Assembly (NCBI GenBank): GCA_020356065.1
Contig: CP070632.1
Coordinates: 354,321 to 418,320, forward strand
From: Nitrospiraceae bacterium
GTDB lineage: Bacteria; Nitrospirota; Thermodesulfovibrionia; UBA6902
DNA length: 64,000 bases
Direction: 5' to 3'
In this document: piece by piece, positions 1 through 7,361 of the stretch
Position numbering within the stretch: position 1 is the first letter of the stretch
How the letters are laid out: every line of letters starts with the position of its first letter
The notes under the pieces: generated by a model
The model's input: the letters and a program-made list of their open reading frames with translations, nothing else
What the model was told of the DNA's origin: nothing
The model's database searches: none
Made by a program: the position numbers and the translations under genes

Positions 1-7
1 AGGACAC

Positions 8-162
8 TAGAACCTATCTCAAAATTGATTTTATAAGTAATAAACCATGAATCGTCATTCCCGACTCGATCGGGAATCCAGTCTTTTCAAGATGTTCTGG
101 ATGCCCGCTTACAAACTGAGGGCATGACAAATACTGTTAAATTGATGTTGAGATAGGTTCTA
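8..162. repeat. MITE-like element with TA flanks
   Basis: A perfect 13-bp inverted repeat, GAACCTATCTCAA at 10-22 and its complement at 148-160, bounds the element. The match continues imperfectly inward. A TA dinucleotide lies directly outside each end (8-9 and 161-162), as expected for the target duplication of IS630/Tc1-type elements. Nested inside (54-129) is a second imperfect palindrome of the GTCATTCCCG / CGGGAATCCAG type. No coding capacity, so a non-autonomous element is inferred. The immediate left context is cut by the window edge. Confidence 0.7.
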
Positions 163-171
163 CTTATATCT

Positions 172-200
172 TTGACAAATTTCATGCAAAAAAATATCAT
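172..200 (+). promoter_or_regulatory. Sigma-70-like promoter for the alkD-glgP pair
   Basis: TTGACA (172-177) is followed after exactly 17 nt by TATCAT (195-200). Transcription would begin a few bases before the ATG at 211, giving a nearly leaderless message. It starts 10 bp outside the MITE-like element. The prediction rests on sequence match only. Confidence 0.5.
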
Positions 201-210
201 ATGGATCCCT

Positions 211-912
211 ATGATTACACAATTAAAAAAAGACCTCCAACAAGTGGCTGATCCGGAAAAGGCAGTCATACTGCAGCGGTTTTTCAAAACAGGGAAAGGA
301 CAATACGGTGAAGGGGACTTGTTTCTCGGTATTAAGGTTCCGGAGCAGCGAAAGATAGCAAAGAAGTATGCAACACTGACGCTGAGAGAACTCCAGGAAC
401 TGCTTTCCAGTAAATATCATGAACACCGATTGACTTCACTTCTGATTCTTGTTATTAAATATTCAGAATCAGATGAAACCGGCAAAAAGGAATTATCAGA
501 TTTCTATCTGAAAAACACGATGCATATAAACAACTGGGACCTTGTGGATGTATCAGCAGATAAAATACTTGGTCAGTATCTGTTTGAAAGAGAACGGAAA
601 ATTCTCTTTGGACTTGCACGATCGGATAATCTGTGGGAACGGCGAATAGCGGTCATGGCAACGTTTCATTTTATTAAAAATAACGATTATAAAGATTCGC
701 TAAAAATATCCGAAATACTTATAGCTGACAGGCACGATCTCATTCATAAAGCGGTGGGCTGGTTGCTGAGGGAAATTGGAAAGAGAAACCTGTTAATCGA
801 GGAAGAGTTTCTTAAGAGGCATTATAAAAAAATGCCCCGTACCATGCTCAGATATGCAATAGAAAAATTTGATCATGAGAAAAGGAGAACCTATTTAAAC
901 AATCTGGTATAA
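211..912 (+). CDS. alkD: DNA alkylation repair protein, AlkD-type DNA glycosylase
   Basis: This is a HEAT-like-repeat DNA glycosylase that excises alkylated bases such as N3- and N7-alkylpurines. The family opening RFFKTGKGQYGEGD and the active-site block NNWDLVDVSAD are present. Counted from ATG 211, the Trp and Asp of that block fall at 109 and 113, the numbers known from B. cereus AlkD. The RR pair in WERRIA and the Trp in AVGWLLREIGKR match the other lesion-binding positions. The frame is open further upstream (TTG 172, ATG 184), but those starts overlap the predicted promoter and give a non-homologous extension, so ATG 211 is preferred. The 233-aa product is of normal family length. glgP follows after 9 bp, so the two are probably cotranscribed. 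Confidence 0.88.
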   Translation: MITQLKKDLQQVADPEKAVILQRFFKTGKGQYGEGDLFLGIKVPEQRKIAKKYATLTLRELQELLSSKYHEHRLTSLLILVIKYSESDETGKKELSDFYLKNTMHINNWDLVDVSADKILGQYLFERERKILFGLARSDNLWERRIAVMATFHFIKNNDYKDSLKISEILIADRHDLIHKAVGWLLREIGKRNLLIEEEFLKRHYKKMPRTMLRYAIEKFDHEKRRTYLNNLV

Positions 913-921
913 TACGGTCTT

Positions 922-2634
922 ATGTCAATACTTGAAAACCATATTCACGAACCAAAAATTGCCTACTTCTCAATGGAAATAGGTCTGAGAGACGAGATCC
1001 CTACCTTTTCCGGTGGACTGGGCGTACTTGCAGGTGATACGGTCAAATCGGCTGCTGATCTGAACCTTCCTTTTGTCGCTGTCACACTGATCAGCCACAA
1101 AGGGTATTTTCGGCAGGAAATAGATGACAGTGGTCAACAAAGAGAATATCCCGTTGATTGGGATCCTTCAAAGTTGATGAAGCCTGCATCTGAACAGGTA
1201 TCCGTGACGATTGAGGGAAGAGTGGTAATTGTCAAGGCCTGGATATATTTCGTTGAAAGTCCCAGAGGTGGAAGTATTCCTGTCATTTATCTTGATACAA
1301 ACCATGATAAAAACAGCGATGAGGACAAAATCCTGACAGACCAGCTGTATGGCGGAGATGCAAGCTACCGAATAAAGCAGGAGGTTGTTCTGGGAATCGG
1401 CGGGGTACGCATGCTCAAAAAACTGGGGTTCCTGATTAAGAAGTATCACATGAACGAAGGACACGCTGCATTTCTCACTCTTGAACTCCTCCATAAATTC
1501 AAGAAAGACATTGAAAATGTCTGGGACGAAGAGCACATATGGGACATTGAACCTGTCAAGGACCTGTGTGTATTTACCACACACACCCCTGTTGAGGCAG
1601 GTCATGACAAGTTTACGTATGAACTGTTTAATAAGGTTTTCGGCAACTTTTTCCCTGAGAATATTATGAAAAAGCTTGCAGGTGAAAAGAATGTAAACAT
1701 GACCCTGCTGGGTTTTAACCTGAGCAACTTTGTCAATGGCGTAGCAAAGAAGCATGGTGAAGTCTCAAAGAGCATGTTTCCGGGGTATCAGATTAATGCG
1801 ATTACAAACGGCGTTCACTCCTATACATGGACGTCTGAGAGCATGAAGAAGATCTTTGACAAATACCTGCCGGGCTGGGCAAACGAGCCTGAAATATTCG
1901 TAAGGATCGGTGCGATACCTGATGATGAAATCTGGAATGCCCACCTTGAATCTAAGAAAAAGCTTATCGAATATGTAAACACGGTCTCCAATACAGATAT
2001 GGATACAGATACGCTCACTATTGGCTTTGCGAGAAGGGCAACGGCTTACAAGCGTGCTGACCTGTTATTTACCGATCTTGAGCGTCTTGAAAGAATTGGT
2101 TCCGGCAGGATCCAGGTCATTTATGCGGGTAAAGCCCATCCCAAAGATGATGAGGGGAAAAAGCTGATCAAAAACATTTATTCCCTGAGGGAAAAATTAA
2201 AAGGCAAGATTAAACTTTCTTTCATAGAGAACTACAACATGGAGATAGCCCTTAAGCTCGTATCAGGAGTTGATATCTGGCTTAACACCCCTCTGAGACC
2301 TCTTGAGGCATCAGGCACGAGCGGCATGAAAGCCGCGCATAATGGCGTCATGAATTTCAGTGTTTTAGACGGGTGGTGGATAGAGGGACATATTGAGGGT
2401 TTCACCGGCTGGGCAATAGGACCGGCCCCGACTGAGCTTGAACCCGATAAGAATATGAATAAAATAGATGCTGATGATCTGTATCACAAGCTGGAAACAA
2501 GGATCATCCCAACCTATTATGATGACCGCAAGTGCTGGATCCGCATGATGCAGAACGCTATCGGCAAGAACGCTTACTACTTCAATACCCACCGCATGAT
2601 GCGCAGATATGTAACAGAAGCGTATATACGGTAG
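922..2634 (+). CDS. glgP: Alpha-glucan (glycogen/maltodextrin) phosphorylase, short form
   Basis: Cytosolic PLP enzyme that phosphorolyses alpha-1,4-glucans to glucose-1-phosphate. The family signature EASGTSGMKAAHNG is near residue 465, and Lys470 in it is the predicted PLP Schiff-base lysine. The phosphate-site segment RRATAYKRADL and an N-terminal AYFSMEIGL / FSGGLGVLAGD block typical of the bacterial TIGR02094-like branch are also present. At 570 aa it is shorter than the 700-850 aa glucan phosphorylases and lacks the N-terminal DUF3417 part. It begins 9 bp after alkD. The short intergenic region after it (2635-2666) shows no clear terminator hairpin. Confidence 0.9.
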   Translation: MSILENHIHEPKIAYFSMEIGLRDEIPTFSGGLGVLAGDTVKSAADLNLPFVAVTLISHKGYFRQEIDDSGQQREYPVDWDPSKLMKPASEQVSVTIEGRVVIVKAWIYFVESPRGGSIPVIYLDTNHDKNSDEDKILTDQLYGGDASYRIKQEVVLGIGGVRMLKKLGFLIKKYHMNEGHAAFLTLELLHKFKKDIENVWDEEHIWDIEPVKDLCVFTTHTPVEAGHDKFTYELFNKVFGNFFPENIMKKLAGEKNVNMTLLGFNLSNFVNGVAKKHGEVSKSMFPGYQINAITNGVHSYTWTSESMKKIFDKYLPGWANEPEIFVRIGAIPDDEIWNAHLESKKKLIEYVNTVSNTDMDTDTLTIGFARRATAYKRADLLFTDLERLERIGSGRIQVIYAGKAHPKDDEGKKLIKNIYSLREKLKGKIKLSFIENYNMEIALKLVSGVDIWLNTPLRPLEASGTSGMKAAHNGVMNFSVLDGWWIEGHIEGFTGWAIGPAPTELEPDKNMNKIDADDLYHKLETRIIPTYYDDRKCWIRMMQNAIGKNAYYFNTHRMMRRYVTEAYIR

Positions 2635-2666
2635 CTGTGATTCTGCATATGCGCAAGGTTCGCTAA

Positions 2667-3062
2667 CTAGACGTCTCTTACCGCCGCGTTACCTTCCTGA
2701 TAATATTTCAGAATCTCTGTCCCTATTGTCTTGAAATTAAATGGCTCTACAATATATCCCTGAATTCCCAGCTTCATGCAATCTTTTATATGATCCCCCT
2801 GATGTGCAGCCGTACACATTATCATTGCCGTGCCCGTATCTCCATATTCTTCCCTGAATTTCTTCAGCACTGAATATCCTGTCATCAAGGGCATGTAAAT
2901 ATCCAGAATGATAATATCAGGATTCCATTTCTCGCATATCTCCAGTGCCTCCACTCCGGTGCAAGCAAATTTTTTTCCAAACGTTTCCCTTATCAGTCCC
3001 TTATCATAGAGTTTCTGAACACTCAGTTCATCTTCGGCAATCAATATTTTCAGTTTATCCAT
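2667..3062 (-). CDS. Single-domain response regulator (CheY-like) with altered switch lysine
   Basis: A stand-alone receiver domain of 131 aa. The acidic pocket E10/D11, phosphoacceptor Asp54 (IILDIYMP) and switch Thr84 (IMCTAA) are all present. The normally invariant Lys of the KP motif is replaced by Glu106 (YIVEPFNF), so phosphorylation-driven switching may be altered. It lies 32 bp downstream of the hybrid histidine kinase on the same strand and is probably its operon partner, accepting phosphate from the kinase's Hpt domain. That partnership is inferred from position. There is no output domain. Confidence 0.9.
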   Translation of the reverse strand: MDKLKILIAEDELSVQKLYDKGLIRETFGKKFACTGVEALEICEKWNPDIIILDIYMPLMTGYSVLKKFREEYGDTGTAMIMCTAAHQGDHIKDCMKLGIQGYIVEPFNFKTIGTEILKYYQEGNAAVRDV

Positions 3063-3094
3063 TATTTAAATATCTTGTGATATGTGATTATTGA

Positions 3095-6046
3095 CTACTC
3101 ATATATTACGTCAACACTGTCCAGATATTCAGAGAGCTTGCTAATACACTCATTTATATGTTCCTCAACGTCTTCACCGCTCCGTCCTGTCGCAGCATCT
3201 TCAATCTCAAGACCGATTTCAGTAATGGGTTCAAAGCCGAAGCCCCCGCCTGATCCTTTTAATGTATGTCCTATAATTCTCACCGCCTCATAGTCCCCTT
3301 TTTTCATTGCCTCCTGCATTCTTTTGATATCAGATTGTCGCTCTTCAAGATACTCAGGGACAAGCTCTTTGAGATCAGGATCTACCCGCGCTACAATCTT
3401 ATCTTTCTGATTTTCCTTATTGGTACAATGCACAGGGGTTCCGGTTGATGAATGTCTGATTACTGCCTGCATCAACAGGTCTTTCTTAATGGGTTTTGAC
3501 ATATGATCCGAATAACCGGCCCTGTAACACTTTTCAATATCTTCTGAAGAGGAATTTCCGGTCAACGCGATTATCCTTATTCCATGAACTCCATGTTCCT
3601 GTTCCCACTTCCGCATTTTCCTGACAGATGTCAATCCATCCATAACAGGCATCTGCATGTCCATGAAAACAAGATCATATGTCCCTGATGTGAACTTCTC
3701 AAATGCACTGTGTCCGTTTTCGGCAGTCTCAATAGTACAGTCATAATCTTTCAAAAATACCCGTGTCATTTTCCGGATATTTTCGTCATCATCAACAAGA
3801 AGAATATCCATCCCTTTCCTTACATGCGTTGAGCATATTACTTCATTTTTGTTCGATCGATCATCCAATACTTGACGTATCATTTTAGAAAGAACATCCC
3901 CTTTTATGGGTTTATTAACAAGAACAACGCCCTCATTCAACACACCGTGATGGGCTATTGCATCATCGGTGTACCCGGACATGAATATAACGCCTGTTTC
4001 CGGCCACTTTTTTGATAGTCGTTCAGCCAGTTCATTGCCATTCATGCCCGGCATGACCACATCTGTCAGCAGTAAATCGATCTTCTCCTTATAGGTATCG
4101 CTGATCTGTAATGCATCTTCCCCGTTTGATGCTTCCAGCACGTTATATCCAAGAGGGTTAAGCAGGTTTGCAATTACCTTCAGAATCAGCGGTTCATCAT
4201 CTACGACAAGGACTGTTTCATTTCCCGTGACATTCCTGTTAAGAGTTTCGTCGCACGTTTCTGATATGTCCCCCTCAGTTACGGGGAAATAGACTTCAAA
4301 CGATGTTCCACGTCCAGGCTCACTGTTTACATCGATATATGCTTCATGCTGCTTTACAATACCATATACAGTTGACAGTCCCATGCCAGTGCCTTTGCCA
4401 ACACCCTTTGTGCTGAAGAAGGGCTCAAATATTTTCTCTATCACAGCCTGACTCATTCCCGTCCCGGTGTCTGTTACTGACAGCATCACATAGGAACCGG
4501 GCTTCACCTTTTCATTACCGAGGAGATCTTCCTCCTTAAACTCAACTTCAGCAGTCTTTATACTCAGCTTGCCTCCATCCGGCATTGCATCACGTGCATT
4601 CACTACGAGGTTCAACAGAATCTGCTCCAGCTGCACAGGATCTGCCAGAATCTTCTGCTCCTCTATATGTGGATTAAATGAGAATGTGATATTTGCAGGA
4701 ATCAGGCGACCCAGCATTTTTGTCATGTTCTCTATGGTGTCATTAATACTCACTGCCTTCATTTCAAGCACCTGTTTACGGCTGAAGGCGAGCAGCTGTT
4801 TCGTCAGAATCGCTGCCTTTTCACCTGCCCCGTGAATCGTTTTAATATGATCCCGAACACCGTCATTCCCGGACAGTTCATTGAGGGCTATCTCACTGAA
4901 TCCGATGATAACCGACAGAATGTTGTTAAAGTCATGCGCGATACCACCAGCCAGTCGTCCGATAGAGTCCATTTTCTGGACCTGCAGAAACTGATCATGC
5001 AACTTTGCTTTTTCTTCCTCAGCTTTCTTAATATTTGTAATGTCTCTGACATCATGAATAAAACCAATCATGTTATCATTGTTGTCAAAGCGTGGAATGG
5101 TTCGAACATCAAAGTGTCTATTGAGAACAGGTTCAAAAATCTCAGCGCTTGCAGGCTCCCCTTTTTCAAGACATTTAATACCGGGACACCATTCAGGAGG
5201 CTCTTCGGTATGGTGGTAGTATGTATAGCATTTATGATATGTACTGTCCTGCCCGGAAAGACCCAAACCCTGCTCAGCAGCCTTGTTGGCCCTGAGAATA
5301 TTAAATTCCATGTCATGTATTGTGATCATATCCGTAATGGTATTAAATGTCTCTTCCCAGTCCTGCTTTGACTGGGTGATTTCTCTGGTCTGTTTATTTA
5401 TCCGTCTCGATGCACTCCAGAACCCTCCAAAAAGAACAACGTACAACAGCGAGAAACCAGATATTGTCCAGAACCATATCATTTTTTTATGGTGTGCGAT
5501 ATGTTCGTATACATAGTCGAGGTTTACATACACTTCGAATATAGCCTGTATATCGTCCTGAGAACCATACGTAATAGGGATATAGATTTCCATGATTCGT
5601 TCCGCTTTAAAAGTATTATGCAATGTGTGCTCTGTTTCTCCTGAACTGTGTGTCTCCGCAACAATTTCTCCCGTCAATACTTTTTGCAGTTCACTATTAT
5701 CATCTTCGTCAGCTGTTTTGCCGACGAGGTCCCTATTCCCAGACCATACAATCTGCTTTTCCCTGTTCCAGATCTTTACTTTTTTTATATTCTTATTTAA
5801 GGAGAGATGCTCCATACGGTGAGAAAACTTTTTATATGTGCTTCCCTTTTTAGGTTTAGTGAGCTCATCTGCCTTAAAGTGTTTCACCACATTCTGATTT
5901 ACAATATCAGCCATGTCATGTATTGCATTTTTGAACATGATCTGTTCCATGGACCTGGAGAGAAGATGTCCAAAGGCAAAACCGAACACAACCACTGCCA
6001 GTAAAGATATGATGGAATACCGTTTGACAAAATTAATTTCTTTCAT
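3095..6046 (-). CDS. Membrane hybrid sensor histidine kinase (sensor-PAS-HisKA-HATPase-REC-REC-Hpt)
   Basis: A 983-aa phosphorelay protein. Helices near residues 10-30 and 190-208 enclose a periplasmic sensor region of about 155 aa. A PAS domain (about 230-340) carries a Cys-containing segment (WCPGIKC). The kinase core has the H-box His371 (GGIAHDFNN), N-box NLVVNARDAM and G-boxes DTGTGM and GKGTGMGLS. Two receivers follow, with phospho-Asp662 (LLTDVVMP) and Asp796 (VFMDMQMP), each with intact KP lysines. A C-terminal Hpt domain has His927 (GHTLKGSGGG). All relay residues look intact, so a His-Asp-His-Asp relay ending in the adjacent CheY-like protein is plausible. The signal is unknown. Confidence 0.93.
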   Translation of the reverse strand: MKEINFVKRYSIISLLAVVVFGFAFGHLLSRSMEQIMFKNAIHDMADIVNQNVVKHFKADELTKPKKGSTYKKFSHRMEHLSLNKNIKKVKIWNREKQIVWSGNRDLVGKTADEDDNSELQKVLTGEIVAETHSSGETEHTLHNTFKAERIMEIYIPITYGSQDDIQAIFEVYVNLDYVYEHIAHHKKMIWFWTISGFSLLYVVLFGGFWSASRRINKQTREITQSKQDWEETFNTITDMITIHDMEFNILRANKAAEQGLGLSGQDSTYHKCYTYYHHTEEPPEWCPGIKCLEKGEPASAEIFEPVLNRHFDVRTIPRFDNNDNMIGFIHDVRDITNIKKAEEEKAKLHDQFLQVQKMDSIGRLAGGIAHDFNNILSVIIGFSEIALNELSGNDGVRDHIKTIHGAGEKAAILTKQLLAFSRKQVLEMKAVSINDTIENMTKMLGRLIPANITFSFNPHIEEQKILADPVQLEQILLNLVVNARDAMPDGGKLSIKTAEVEFKEEDLLGNEKVKPGSYVMLSVTDTGTGMSQAVIEKIFEPFFSTKGVGKGTGMGLSTVYGIVKQHEAYIDVNSEPGRGTSFEVYFPVTEGDISETCDETLNRNVTGNETVLVVDDEPLILKVIANLLNPLGYNVLEASNGEDALQISDTYKEKIDLLLTDVVMPGMNGNELAERLSKKWPETGVIFMSGYTDDAIAHHGVLNEGVVLVNKPIKGDVLSKMIRQVLDDRSNKNEVICSTHVRKGMDILLVDDDENIRKMTRVFLKDYDCTIETAENGHSAFEKFTSGTYDLVFMDMQMPVMDGLTSVRKMRKWEQEHGVHGIRIIALTGNSSSEDIEKCYRAGYSDHMSKPIKKDLLMQAVIRHSSTGTPVHCTNKENQKDKIVARVDPDLKELVPEYLEERQSDIKRMQEAMKKGDYEAVRIIGHTLKGSGGGFGFEPITEIGLEIEDAATGRSGEDVEEHINECISKLSEYLDSVDVIYE

Positions 6047-6286
6047 AACACTCTGACAATCCTGCTGATTCAGCTAACTCCCACAACATATTTTGTTGTA
6101 ATATGGAATGACTATCCATACATATTTATCGGGTATCCACGATTTTTCTTTAATATAGAACACATTGAAGACTTCACTCGTAAATCAATAATAGATGCAG
6201 CAGAATTTTGAGAAAAATCACATACACACTTTCTCTTACCTTAAAGATATCAGTAATAATACCGATATGATTACCAGGAAGTTACT

Positions 6287-7297
6287 GTGAATACTGATGA
6301 AATGAGCGTTAACATGAAAAATAATAACCGCTGTTTACGAACTTTGCAATTTCTGGCATTCACTGTGCTCTTGGTATGTATTCCTCTGATTACTTTTTCA
6401 TCTGAAAAATTCTATACGGTGGCGATCAGCAGTTTTAAAAATGCTGCGCCTGCAGAGAAACAGTTTGATGTTATAGCACAGAAATTAAACATAACAAATC
6501 TGGATTATCTGAGAGTAGAAAAGATCGGGAAATTCTACAGTGTACGAATCGGTAAATTTTCGGATTCCAAAGCCGCAAATAAGTTACTCAGGACAGTCAA
6601 ACCGGTACTTCCAAGAGCTATTGTCTTACACACCGGCGTAATTGATGAAAGAATTGTAAAGATGTATACGCATTCGATACCGGATCCGCAGACAAAAAAG
6701 AATAAACCCTACTCTACATCTGAATCAGCAAGGAACAAACAACGTGTGACCAGCAAAAACAAAAATATGGTTCCGGGTATTTCATCAAAAGATTCCCTTG
6801 AAGTAGCGGGATCTCCTGCTGACAATAGCGGCAATACGCGTGTTGTAAAAGATACATTAACGATAAGCCTGGATAGAGTGGCAGGTTATATTGATGACGG
6901 TGATTATGCATACGCGCTGAAGATGTTAGAATCAGAAATAGACGATCATCCGGAGGACCCTGAACTTAATGCATGGCTAGGCACAGTGCTTATTAAAATG
7001 GAAAAGCCTTTAAAGGCATTATCGCATATGGAAAAAGCCGTGAAATTAACACCTGATAGAGCTGACTACCATAATGCTATCGGGTATTCACTGCTTTTGA
7101 GCAATAGGTTTGGCGAAGCAGTTTCTTCGTTTCAGCAGGCAATAGATCTTGATCCCCAGTTTGTCGATGCCATTGCTGGTCTTTGTATCGCGCATGTCAA
7201 GGGCGGTAATAAGATAAAAGCTATGTCTGTGTATAATAATTTGAAAGACCGGGATAAAAGAATATCTGATCAGCTTCTCACATTAATTGAAAAGTAG
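6287..7297 (+). CDS. Exported SPOR-domain and TPR-repeat protein
   Basis: The 336-aa product has an uncleaved anchor or signal peptide (about residues 18-38), then a SPOR-type region (about 42-120: FYTVAISSFKNA...KFYSVRIGKF). SPOR domains bind denuded glycan strands of septal murein. A low-complexity linker follows, and the C-terminal third (about 205-330) holds TPR units with the typical A-W-L-G and P-D-x-A-D-Y-H-N-A-I-G spacing. GTG 6287 is chosen because AGGAAG sits six bases upstream; in-frame ATGs at 6302 and 6314 are alternatives. It is divergent from the kinase across a 240-bp AT-rich gap. A role in cell-envelope or division assembly is inferred. Confidence 0.75.
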   Translation: MNTDEMSVNMKNNNRCLRTLQFLAFTVLLVCIPLITFSSEKFYTVAISSFKNAAPAEKQFDVIAQKLNITNLDYLRVEKIGKFYSVRIGKFSDSKAANKLLRTVKPVLPRAIVLHTGVIDERIVKMYTHSIPDPQTKKNKPYSTSESARNKQRVTSKNKNMVPGISSKDSLEVAGSPADNSGNTRVVKDTLTISLDRVAGYIDDGDYAYALKMLESEIDDHPEDPELNAWLGTVLIKMEKPLKALSHMEKAVKLTPDRADYHNAIGYSLLLSNRFGEAVSSFQQAIDLDPQFVDAIAGLCIAHVKGGNKIKAMSVYNNLKDRDKRISDQLLTLIEK

Positions 7298-7361
7298 CCG
7301 GTAATCCAGAATCCGTGACCCAAAAAACGGTCTAAAGTCAGCGGGTCCGCTATCTTACATA

